Source: Ichthyophonus hoferi
Lineage: Eukaryota; Opisthokonta; Ichthyosporea; Ichthyophonida; Ichthyophonidae
Direction: 5' to 3'
NCBI GenBank assembly: GCA_002751075.1
Contig: NAOQ01000371.1
Location: 2,553 to 65,863 of the forward strand
Length of the DNA: 63,311 nt
Position numbers and translations under genes: made by a program. Within the stretch, counting starts at the first letter, position 1; each line of letters starts with the position of its first letter. The notes beneath the pieces were generated by a model that worked only from the letters and a program-made list of their open reading frames with translations, ran no database searches and was not told the DNA's origin. This document shows, piece by piece, positions 39,523 to 52,716 of this stretch.

Positions 39523-42500
39523 ATGTCAACAGCTACAAAAATGCTGTCAAGATTTTTTGTAGCGAACTCTGCGGTAGGAACTGCCCTAGCACCCCGTGCT
39601 GTTGTTTCAGGTGAGCCTACGTTGTATTACATGTTTTTTTTTTTCACTTTGAAAATGGCTGCAAAGCATTACTCCCATCCTTCAACTATAAATTCTTTTC
39701 TTAACTGATTTTGCCCTTTAAGTACACAAATGTCAATGATATTTCTTACTATTTACGTGGAATTGTAATGATTTTCACTTGGTGGGACGAGGGGGTGTAC
39801 TTGAAAAGTGCTGCCTTCCTTTATTACCTACAATAGAATTTAACATTTGTCCTACACAGACCATTGGGTATTAGACTTAACTTTTGCCTTAACCAGATTA
39901 TAATATTACTTGTAGTATTTTTCTTGCTTTATGTAAACTAACTTTGACTGCAACTCTTTTTTAATCCTACAGCATGCCTTCGCACACGTAACTATGCTGC
40001 GGCTGCAGCCCCCTTCTTCTACACTGATCTGTTCACACATGATCCTGAACGTAAAGTGGAGGTACCCTACAGGAAGCTAACAAGCAACTATGTTTCAACA
40101 ATAAATGCTAATGGTCGCGAGATTCTACAGGTATGATTATTTGGAGGTGATTGTGTTGGTAATGTATGTAGATAATCACTGGATTGTGTATATTGTGTTG
40201 CTAAGGAAAAGAAAATACGTTCCTTAAAATTGAAATTCCTTATTTCATTTATATGGCGATCTTATCACTTTGTTTTGTTGACAATGTGGTTTGACAAAAC
40301 TAACAGACGGAAGTACGCATGCACGTACTTGTAGATGCACAAATATTAAATAAGCCCACCTCTATACACACATATATATGTATATGTATAAGCACCTACA
40401 ACTAAGGATAAATTTAGAAGAAGCGCAAGTTAAAATATTTATCAAGACATTACATTGATCTCAAAGAAGTAATTATTTCACCACTTTCTTGTTCCTGCTG
40501 GATCTATATGGATATAGTTAGTTAGTGTATCTATTGATTTTTACATTATATATACTCAATACATACCTATCTCAACAACATATTTATTTGATAAAACGCA
40601 CTGATTTTGTAAAATTATATATAATATATACATTACATTCCAGCACAAACATACTATACCCTTCTTTAATACTACTGTTCTACTTAAACTGAATTATGTA
40701 AATATGAAATACATTGATACTTTTACTAGGTTAAAAGTAGCCACATATGCTGTGTTAATGACGAAATACAATAACAGAATGGACTTGCAATTGTGTTTAA
40801 AATGTTAATGGCAATATAGGAAAAGCAAAAAAAACAATTTACTAAAATACTTTACAAATAAATAACATAGCGAATCTATCTTTAGTATTAAAATTAAAAT
40901 TTAATACTATTTACAAATCCATGATGTTTTTAACTTGTTTGGCATAGTGGAAGGCAAAGTAATATCTTTCAATGACTGAATAGTTTTGTAGTTAGGTCAA
41001 TTTTATAGTTATATTTTAATTTTAATTAACCAAATCAATCATTTCATTTAATGCATGATCTCTTTTTATACATTAGAATACTACTCAATACTAGCCTTAT
41101 CCATCAACCATCAGCATTTATCTTATATATAAAAACAGATGATTAGGCGATAAAACAAAATAAAATACCATTAACACACCTCCATAACCATAGGTGGACC
41201 CCAAAGCTCTTACCTTATTGGCTGGCCAAGCCATGATAGATATCGCACATCTACTACGCCCCGGACACTTGCAGCAATTAGCTAATATTTTAAAGGACCC
41301 CGAGGCGTCTAAAAATGACAGGTAGGTAAGGGTATAGGGTATAATAAAGGACAGTACGGTAGGGCTGGTAGGGCTGGTACAGTGGCTGGTAACACCGCCT
41401 GTAACGGGAAGGTGAACAAGCCTGATCCCTGATCGCTTAGGGTCATTTCATATATATGCTTGTAATAGAATATTCGCTGTAGATGTGTGTGTAAACATGC
41501 TTGTATAGTATCTGTTGCTATATATATATAGGTACACCCATGAGTGTTGTTGCACAAACTTACTTACATATATGCTTACACTATATGTCTTACCCAAAAA
41601 CGGGCCGCGTGACTGTACATGTACTTATATATATATATATATATATATACATACCTTTGCCACATATTCTTGGGGTTTTTGGGACCAAAGAGGCGACGTG
41701 TTAGTGAGGTACACTCAAGGGGTTGTTCGTGTAAAGCTATATAGAGAAGGAATGAGAGGAATCAATTGCAAGCTATATATATATATATTATCCCTTCGTT
41801 AATACAGTAATGCTATGCTATGTAGTTTGTATCACTACCATGTTTAAAGTAACCTGTCAATCATACATTACACACAATCTTCTAGCTCCGTTTAACCCTA
41901 TCTCTTTTATTAATTTCTCATTCTCTTTTTATACTCTGTTATTCTCTTTTTCTTGCTCTATCTATTTATCTCTCTCTCTCTCTCTCCCTCTCTCTCTCTT
42001 ATTTTTATCTGTCTGTCTTTGATACTTTACCAGGTTTGTGGCTTTAGAACTACTTAAAAATGCAAACATTGCATCGGGAATGGTTCTTCCTGGTTGTCAG
42101 GACACAGGAACTGGTAGGTAACCACGGCAATGAATTGGAGAGAGTAGGGTGTACGGAAGGTGATTGATTCAGAGTGCAATGTACTTTATTATAATTGCTG
42201 TTATTCTTATTATTACTATTATTATTATTACTATTATGGTTACTATTTATATTTTTACTATTCTTATTATTATTTGAGTCATCATTATTATCTTGATTGT
42301 TGTCAGTTCTCTTATTTATTATTATACTATACTTTATACGGACAGTAATTTTTTCTTTTTACTTATCCCTATATTAAAACGTAGGTTTATCACATATTCT
42401 GTATCTTCCTGCACTACCTCTCCCAATATTATACCATCAAAAGGTTTTTAATTTGATATTTGTTTGCTCATATACGCATATATATATGCTCTTTTTATAC

Positions 42501-45500
42501 CCGCCTTAAATTTGCTTTATTTATCCCATTAAAAAAACCACCCAATTTACTTCCTTCATCCCATGTCTGTATGTAGTAATACGTAGACATGCATACATGC
42601 TTATACTATATCCTATAAGTTGAAATAATATCAAAGTCTTACTAAACATACTAGATATGGCTAACCAATTCCCAAATGAATAATTGAAAGTAAAATGAGG
42701 TTAATAAAACATAATAATATTTAATATTTGATATTATAATAAAGGAAAGCTTAGTTATGAAACAGTATTGCTATTCAATATTTTAATGTTAAAACTGTGA
42801 TCATACTAACAAATACATACACTATAGCCATTGTAGTGGGTAAGCGGGGGCAAAATGTTTGGACTGATGGCCAGGATGAGCAGGCTTTATCTCGTGGTGT
42901 ATACAAAGCGTACACGGAGAAGAATCTTCGTTACTCTCAGGTCATTGCCTCTCTTTACAGCCTTTACAATTACCCATGCCTCACTATTTGCATCTCGTTT
43001 GTATATTGTAATAATATGCTTATGATATTGTATTGGGTTGTATTGTATTGGGTTGTGTTATATCGTATGACATTGTATTGTTCTATAATGTGCTATATTA
43101 CCTTATAGTGTATTGTATTATGCTATCTTATATTATATGTATATATAACCGAATGATTTGTCTAAGAGGGGGTGGGGGGCGGTGCGCCTAGGCATAGGTA
43201 ATAAAGGGAAGCATTAATTACTGCTTTTTAGTCCTCTAGTACTAATTTCTATTTATTAAGACTAGTAATAATAATATAATTGTATTTTAAAAGTTTTATT
43301 GTGCACACACGTTGATGTTCTTAAATCTTTATACATCGAATACGAACATACTTCCGTACACGCATTCATACATACATACATATGTACATAACATATATCT
43401 ACTTCCATTTTTTATGCTTTATCATACCATACTTTTTTAGTCTATCTTCACTTACAATCAATTACACACCTAATCACTAATATTTGTCAATTTTCAAAAT
43501 ACTTGCACATTATAATTTTCTTTTTATCTATTTTTTTTCTTTTTTTTCTTTTTCTTTTCTTTTTTCTTTTTCTCCCTCCTTTTTCTGTTTTAGGTGGCCC
43601 CTCTAGATATGTTTACCGAGAAAAACACAGGGAGCAATCTTCCAGCTCAGGTAAAAGTTACCATCCATCGATTATACCGTGTGCTATAGCATTTCACTTT
43701 GAATTTTATAGCTTTAGAGAGTTGATGGGGGGAGGGTGGGGAGGTTCAAATAGTGTGTTTGCGAACCATATGTAAAAAGCTTCAAAAAACTTTTTTTTTT
43801 TTTTTGGAAAAATGTTTATTGTATTTTTAAATCTATATAATGTTGTTGTCATTCAATTATTTTTGAAATCCAATTTTATTGTGTCAATTGGGTTATAGTT
43901 CACTAGTAATTAGGGTAATTAAGTCCATGTAGTCAAAGGTAAAACGAGGAAAATTTGTAGAGGAAGAGAAGGGAATATATTGGAGATATTATTGATGAAA
44001 TATTACATGTTGGAAATTTTGACGTTGTTAATCTATTAAGTTAAAGGGAACATTAGATATGGAAGAATATAAGATCAAGTAGATAGAGAGATGAATGACA
44101 GAGCGTTGAAGTTGTATCTTTTTATTTTTTTTAAAAAAAATAATAAAAAATAACAATGAAATAGAATAAATAGATGGGAAATTTGGGAATGAAAACAGAA
44201 CGATATTTAAGAATATAACTCTATCTTAATGTGGTGCGTATAAATAGGTTGGCATTGTTTATAAAAGAAAACAAATAAAGTATGCTGAAAGTGATTGATG
44301 GATTGAGAGGAAAAATAATTTAATGTGAGATTACTTAAAATAATTTAATAAGTGGAATAGAAAGTACGGTATGAATGGTATAATATAATATAATATAAAT
44401 TATATTTTTTTTCTCGCTGTGCCAGTAATATATATTTATACATATATACAAAATGCACTCACAGATTGACTTGTATGCCACGCCTGGTAATGAGTACAAG
44501 TTTCTATTTATGGCCAAGGGAGGTGGATCAGCCAATAAGACCTTCTTGTACCAACAAACCAAGGCCCTTTTAAACCCCGATTCTCTCCTGAAATTTTTGG
44601 ATGAAAAGGTAGAGGTTCTATAGCTATGCTCTTTCTTGTATGCAATTTTATTTTGTATTATATTTTCATTAATTTTAATGTTATATATATATTTAAATCA
44701 TCTGTTAGATATTTATTGTAACTTATTTAGGGAATTTATTAAAAGGTCGATAAAAACTTCAGAAATTGTATACAGATACAATCAATTTATATTGGGTATC
44801 ATTTGCAAGTTACTAACTTAGTCTTCCCTTTAATTGATTAATTTCTTGCTAATTAATTTCTTGGGTTCTGAATTTGTGTGGGCATATATGTACATATACA
44901 GATATTATTACTGCTAATACAAGTTTTGCAAATATATCCAAGTGTGCATTGGATTAATCTGTATTATATCTACCAATCATGATTCTATAGATCAAAACCA
45001 TTGGCACAGCTGCCTGCCCACCTTATCACCTCTGTGTTGTGATTGGTGGCTTGTCAGCCGAGCTTAATTTAAAGACCGTCAAGATGGGCTCGGCCCGCTA
45101 CTACGATGATTTGCCAACCACTGGTAGGCATCATTAGTCTTTCCTTGGTATTTTAATTAATTAATTGGCAATGATGTTTTTACCTAATTCAAATGTCATT
45201 TTTTTTTGTACTATTATGCATTATATTTTGTTTTATCATTTTAGTTGTATGTATAGGCGTTTATGCGAATTTCTATACTGAGGTATATGAATAAACATTT
45301 ATATGCAGCTCACCTTTATATGCAGCTCACCTTGCAGCACAATAGTGTGTGTATGAATAACATACTATGATTTCTTGATACCCTATATGCCATATATACC
45401 TTATATACACTATATATCCTATATATTTTATAAACCCTGTGTACCTTATATGTACAGAACAGTAACATAAACGCACATAACATAGTGATAAACGTTTAAC

Positions 45501-48266
45501 TCTGCCTACCCCCACTTCCCTTGCCCTCTAGCTCTCCAATAAATAAAATTACCACTACTACTTCTAAAACATAATGTGGTAAAGAAACCCACCTACCCTC
45601 CCGCTATAGAGTACACGCCGTCCCCCTACCAACCATATACTAACTATATATATATATATATAGTATTTACATAGAATAAATAGCTATAATATTTATTTTT
45701 ATCGCCTCCCAGGTGATGAGCATGGTAGAGCCTTCCGTGATATTGAACTGGAAGCAAAAGTACATAAGCTTTGTCAGGTAAGAACCAAAAGGTTTACAAA
45801 CACTTTACATATAGAATATATATATATATTAATATTAGACTAATATTATCTAGTACTGTATCTTTTTTTATAGTTTCTTATACATTTATTTACACCCTTA
45901 TCTCTCTATACTTACTTTATTTGTCATTAATCTTTTATTTTATTTTATTTCTAGATATAGTAAAACACAGTGATTGACTATTGACAGTCTTAAGTCATTC
46001 ACCCCTATTCTAACTGGTAATGTATTAAATATAAACAGCAGTAATTGGTGTCTAATTACCATCAACCTCACGCCATTGCCTTTTTAGACAATCCTAATTA
46101 TCCATTTTCTCCATCAACTGTTCAAACCTACCAATTGTATCTTTTCTATTACCAATAATAATCATTAATCTAAGAGAAAAATGAAAACATAATACGCACA
46201 GTACCCAACCATTAACCATATTTTTTTAACAGCGATCAGGCATTGGTGCCCAATTTGGTGGTAAATATTTTGCCCATGACGTCAGAATTATTCGTTTACC
46301 ACGTCATGGTGCATCGTGTCCTGTAAGATGACTGCCCAAACTGCACATACCATATCTCAATATCTCTATTAATGCATTGGTGTATTAATTTATTTATATA
46401 TTTGTGTGTATGTCTGTATGTATATAATAACACGCACTTGTGCATGTACTTGGATGCGCTTATATTCAGGTAGATACATATATATGTATGTATGTATTGA
46501 TTATAATATATTTTATCATGGCGCATTATATTGCATTATTTTATTTTATTTTACATTTTACTATATTATATCTTACTACTACCGTGTCATATTCTCTCTA
46601 CCCATTCCAATCCATCCTTGGCTCCATTCTAGCTGCCCCACCCTCACCCCCTCACTCACCCTGTTCCCCTCTCGCACCTAGGTAGGACTAGGAGTATCCT
46701 GCAGTGCCGATCGTCAGGCTCATGCTAAGATTACCAAAGACGGAGTGTTTTTAGAAAAACTAGAGACCAACCCTGCCCAGTATCTCCCTTCCGTTCTGGA
46801 GGTGTGTGGTCACTTTTTAATTTTTAATTTATTTACTATGGTTGGTTGCTATTTATAATAGTCACTACATGTGTACAATGTATTAGTTATAAGCTACCAA
46901 CTGGCAATGGTTATCAATCTGATTGGGGTGTACATAGTATAGTATATTATTCGCTTGTTAAGTTGTTTTAAAATTTAAAGTAAATACAATAGAAAGCGCT
47001 CAATTGATCTAATAGGCGAATATAACACACACATATGTATACTTGCTTATATTTTCACTTTTCCCCATTATATGCTTATATCAGCATTTTAATTTTTTAT
47101 ATTACATTATAAAGAAAAAAAGTGATTGAGAGGCCTAAAAAGGGTAGGTGTCAATTTAAATGATTACATAGCTTTTAGAAATTAGTATAGGTGTACATAT
47201 GAACTGGTAACATGACGTCATTCTCTACATTACTCTAATGTTTGCCCCTTATTGCCTAACAATCATGGGTTTTCATTGTCTTATTCACAGAGCGATCTGG
47301 GTAATGGAGTAGTACAGGTGGATCTTAATCAGCCAATGGCTGAGATTCTTAAGTAAGTATATATATATATATATGTGTGTGTGTGTTAATACGAACATTT
47401 ATAATACTGTATTGTAGCACAACCGCATAGATAATAAGTATATATATATATATAATATAGTTTTTTATATTTATAACAATTTAATCATTCCCAACTAATC
47501 AATACGAGTTGACTCACGCATCCATATACAGACAGCTGAGCTCCCATCCAATCAAAACCCGCCTAGCCCTAACTGGTACCTTAGTGGTTGCACGTGACAT
47601 TGCCCATGCTAAACTCAAAGAGAGATTGGATGCCGGTCAGCCCCTTCCTGATGTATGTAGTACCACTATATATAGTTAAAGTCATGGTTATAAATAAATG
47701 GGTGTATGATATGATATCAGTATGACATCAATGGTACAAAGGTGTTTACACTGCACATCGTGTGGATATAGCTGATCATATATATAATCTATATGTACAT
47801 TTATGTGGTTATCTCTTCTAGTATGTATCAGTCTATATATATATAAAGCCAAAACATATATGTCTTTTTCTTATAGGACATATGAACGCACTGCCACATA
47901 CATAATATATGCTTACCTCTTATTATTCCTATTCTTCCTCTAGTACATCAAGAACCACATCATTTACTATGCAGGCCCAGCTAAAACCCCGGAGGGGATG
48001 CCATCCGGGTAAGTTATGGCTAATATGTATGATATGTATGCTTGTTATCTCATTATCTTATACTATATCTTAATATAGTATATCTAATTATACTATATTT
48101 TATACGATTATACTATATCCTATTATCTCGTTCTTTATTCCTTTTGCATCTTGCTATAATATATAGCATAGCCCTGTCTCCTTTACATATTAAAAAAACG
48201 TGGTACGTAATATGACATTCTCACTCTGAGTTAGAAAACAAGATACGGCATAATGTGCAGTCGCAA

Positions 48267-48298
<32 letters not shown>

Positions 48299-50489
48299 TT
48301 CGAGTAGATTGTGATATAGTTGGTATATTTCAGCTCTAGGATGCTCCACTCTTTCCTTGTGGTTTCTCTATGGCAATATATAAATATGTTTACATGTAGA
48401 TGGGGCAGGTATGGAAGCTGCAGAAGTAATAGTAGTAGTAATAATAATAATAACCACAGCCTAGGGTACATGTCTTGTACTGTTTTATGTTGTTCTGCAT
48501 AAGTGGTTATGGTATGGTATGCTAATAATCGTAAGTCATCCATACAAATGATGTAACGTATTACATGCTAGGAGCTACAATTACTACTACGAGTATAGTA
48601 TATAGGTATATAGTATAGTGTAGTATGTGGTATACATTATAGCCTATGATAGAGTATGCAATATGGTATATAGTTTATTACAGAGTCCATTATATAATAT
48701 ATACTATAGTATATAGTATAGTATAATATAGGGTATATAGTATGAAATTAGATAGGCAGGGCATAGCCTAGTTTGACACATAGCCGTAGTGTTCAAGATC
48801 ATTACAACGTAACATATGGCGCATATATTATGTTAAAAATTAAAAATTATTGTGTTATTAAAATATTCGTTTTATGTTCAAGGTGTTAAAGGTATAAATA
48901 TTTGGGTCATCTTTCTACGTTTATAATTGAACCCAATTTCACTATATAATTTATCATACTCTATTTCCAATTACAATGACCCCGATAAACTTACTTCCTT
49001 CATAATAAAAATAGTAATTGAGTAAATGTGTTGAGCTATCAAGTCAGCATACTACCAAACACAAGTACCAAACAAAAATGTGATTACTTTAAATAATATG
49101 GCACTGCATTCCTTGAATACATTTGATGACAATCACACGTAACGTAGACAAGTAACTATTTTATTATATTGTTAATGCTGTAAACTAAGGGCTAAGTGCC
49201 TTATATGTATGGACATGATAATAACATTAATAGTGTGTAGTACATAGTGCATAGTGTATAATAATAGTATGTTGTATATAGTATATATGATGTACATAAT
49301 ACATAATGCTAATGTGTTCTCTACCGAACTCCTCTACAGTTCCTTTGGCCCTACTACCGCCGGGCGTATGGATTCTTATGTTGATTTATTCCAGAAGAAT
49401 GGTGGTAGCATGATAACGTAAGCTATAGTGTGCTTGTACATGTACATGTATAAGTATTAGAATTGTTCTTGCTGTTGCTGTTGCTGTTGTTGTTGTTGTT
49501 GGTGCTATCTATCTCTGGTAACCATACCATGCACTTTCTTATTCCTTTTTACTATTCTTATTGTAATAATATTACTGTGTAATTATTCCTTTTCACTTTA
49601 CTTTTAATGACCTTACACCCATTGTTTCCTCTATTATCCTTATGATTTTTATGATTATTATTATTATCATCCTCTCATGCACGAGCTGTTCTCCTGTCTT
49701 ACCCACTATCCCTATTCCCATACCTATTATACCTACACTATACCAACTATACTACACTATATGCCATACCTACCATACTATATCCTATGAAATACTAATA
49801 CTATACTATACAGACTAGCCAAGGGTAACCGTAGCAGAGCAGTAACTAAAGCCTGTAAAGCCAACAAGGGATTCTATTTGGGGTCGATTGGTGGCCCTGC
49901 AGCCGTCCTAGCTAAGAACTGTATTAAAAAAGTGGAGGTACGTTTAAAACTTATGCATTCTTTATTAACCAATGATATATGTCGATTATAATTTATCAAA
50001 AATGAATTATTATTTCCGTCACATCGAAATTTTTGTATATTTTTATTCTATTTCTGAAATGGGGACGTGTCCTGAGCTTTGTTTTTTTAATGTATTGTTG
50101 TTATAGGGTGCTAGTGTACTTTCGCATTTTAAGCTATGAATCCTATACATGCATACTGATCATCCTGTGTGTTTAGTATTAATTATATAACTATACTATC
50201 TTCTTACATATACTTAAGAATAGATACGTAGCAAGTAGAAAAGTGTATAGTACTATTTTTATTGCTATTTACGCTACCTCATTTATACTGATACTGATAT
50301 TTGTACTCGCCTACCTGACCATTAAACATGCATACATATATACGTACATATACATACATACACATACAGGTGCTTGAATACCCTGAGCTAGGCATGGAGG
50401 CTATCTGGAAGATTGATGTAGAGAACTTCCCTGCCTTCATTGTAGTTGACGATAAAGGAAATGACTTCTTTTCAGAATGGTCTCAATAA
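39523..50489 (+). CDS. class I fumarate hydratase ([4Fe-4S]), mitochondrial, 17 exons
   Basis: Exons: 39523-39610, 39973-40130, 41194-41321, 42034-42113, 42828-42940, 43594-43650, 44465-44608, 44991-45123, 45713-45777, 46233-46322, 46682-46801, 47291-47352, 47532-47652, 47944-48008, 49340-49417, 49814-49937, 50370-50489. They total 1746 nt (581 aa), in phase throughout. The protein interconverts fumarate and L-malate. It aligns along its length with bacterial FumA/FumB and kinetoplastid class I fumarases: [90 protein letters not shown]. Candidate cluster ligands are C146, C265 and C359; their spacings (119 and 94) equal those of the ligands in Leishmania fumarase. The N-terminus (MLSRFFVAN from residue 7, then [11 protein letters not shown]) looks like a mitochondrial presequence. 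Starts at 39523 and 39541 are both possible. The donor of exon 5 (GTCATT) is weak, but the protein is continuous there. Confidence 0.95.
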
Positions 50490-52716
50490 ACAGATAACTA
50501 TATTAACAATACGAATATTTATAGCTATATAATCTCATAAATAAATACTGTATATATACTACTACAGAACATTTTTGTTATCTTATTTTTTTTTATACTT
50601 TTTGGTATTCTTAGATAGCCTGTTAGATCTACATTACCTTATTTTATTTTTTTTACTATAGTTTGCTATATTATTTCTTGCGTTATAATTTGATTTTATA
50701 TCTCTATATATATCTGTATGAGGATAGTGAGTATGTCCTGGTCGATTAAAAGTCTACAAATAATCAGTATATTGCATTATTGCATTCTTCAGTATTATTT
50801 CGAACCTACATCTACACTGTTAATAAAACTGTATACTAATTTATGTAGCTATCCGTAGGAACTGTGTAGTTATTATTCTACCCATCATGTATGGCATCCA
50901 CAATTACAAGAAGAAAATTAAATAAAGGCAAAAGAACTTTCCTCGGTATAGCTACAGAAAAATAGAAGACAACCTTTTTATACATTCTACGTATCTAGCA
51001 TACGATAGATATCTGGATGATCTGTTAATCGGATAACTAAAGGTTAATAATAGCAATAATCTTAATCAATTAGTTAATTTAAACTGCAACTGTTTTTCAC
51101 CCAGGTTGCGCATGCAACTATTTCCTATAGCACTACCATATATATTGTATTGATCTTTATTATTTATTTAATAGGCAGATAAGCATTAATGAATAAGTAT
51201 GAGCATACATAATTTGATTATTTATTTTTAAAAATATGCTTGTTATAGTTTCCAGTCCTCAGAATTTGAATTACAATAAGTATAAACTATAGCGTTTTAA
51301 ATGGGAAAAGACAGATGATTGGTTCAAAATCATTAACTATATTTAAATAATATATTATAATGGATGATTCTTACCCGTGTTATGTAATTTTCAATCAATG
51401 AATCAAGAAAGAATGCATCATAATAATTATTTTAGTTTATCTTATTTTTTTATTAAAAAATTAAACAAAGTATCTAAAAGTTGACTCCATTACTTTCCTT
51501 AAAAAGACCACGGCAACAAAATACCCATTTCGATCTAATCTGTACCCTGATCTATTATCAATTGATTGTCTCCTCTAATCTATTAATCCCGAACCAATAA
51601 AATTGAAGTGTATGATTCCGATGGTATATACCTAATAGATCAGTGTTAAAGGCTATTATGTTTGGTCAGTAATAAGTTTTTGTATTAATTAAAAATTAAA
51701 TATAATTATTTAATATACTAATACAACCGATTGTTGGGCTTTGTTACCATATTTAAATTTACAGTTACCAAGTGTTATCATCCTATTGGTATTTTAAATC
51801 TTATACTACATCTGTTTAAAATTAGCAATATTACTGCATTAAAACAGTTTACGAATCATCGTGCATCAAATTTATTTAGGCCAATCGCGTACGAAACTGT
51901 AATAGCTACTATAAATTCCTAATTCAATCTCCTACTGGTATATGCATACATTGAGACAACATGGGGTTTTACCCATAGCATCATATAGTATACATACACT
52001 TTGACTGTACGGTTAAAGATCACGACTACATAATGACAGATGTAAAAAAATAGATGACTGATAATTAGCTTAATATGGAAAATATAAATTGATGCTGGAC
52101 CAATGATTCGAGAGGGGCATCCTATAAGTTACTAGATTCCTGTATTCGACATACAACAATCTAACTTGTCATTGGTTCTATCTGATATCGCTTTAACTCT
52201 CATTCCTTAGTATATGAGTAACTGTTACTGTTCTAAAACAGAATGATGACCTCATTGGTCGGATAAATAAAACTATATTAGGCCGTGCCATTTATTAGCC
52301 ATCTACGTGCATGAGTATTGGTTACTGATTATTCATGTTCATTTCATCCAATCATTCATACGCATGGACCTCAATCACCCACAAAGAAACCACTACTAAG
52401 ACAAGCAGTCCCCTGCTACACCAATGGAAACTACTAAGGCAGAGAATAGTGAAATAAAGAAAAGGGTGTATGCTGTAATCAAATACAGATGCTGCACGAT
52501 GACTATACATATGGATGAATGTGTATATGTATGTATATATGTATGCTAATCCAGCCAAACAAGTGACAAAAGAACCCAAAACCAGAAAAACCAAAAACAA
52601 GATAAACATAGTATAGTCATAATTTTTATAATTCCACAAGCTCGGGCTCTTTAGCGTAGGTTCAAACAAACAGAAACAATCCATGTAATAATAGCGCAAT
52701 GGATCTTCTCCGAGTA
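50490..52716. other. convergent interval between fumarase and BUD31
   Basis: Holds both 3' UTRs and the family B LTR-like repeat at 50867-51110. AATAAA sits directly at the fumarase stop (CAATAAACAG) and AATAAATAC at about 50539. I see no gene. Short open frames at 51731-51922 and 52352-52753 carry no recognisable features. Confidence 0.5.
50867..51110 (-). repeat. LTR-like solo repeat, family B, copy 2
   Basis: In minus orientation: a TATAAAAAGG box, then TGCCTTTATTTAATT, then TTGTGGATGCCATACATGAT. Related to 34793-35070 over its whole length, with many differences. Probable old solo LTR; no internal region nearby. Confidence 0.45.

Noticed and set aside
45327-45515. Minus-strand frame rich in Tyr-Ile-Arg repeats
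   Set aside because: It is a translation of TATA-rich microsatellite-like sequence in a fumarase intron.
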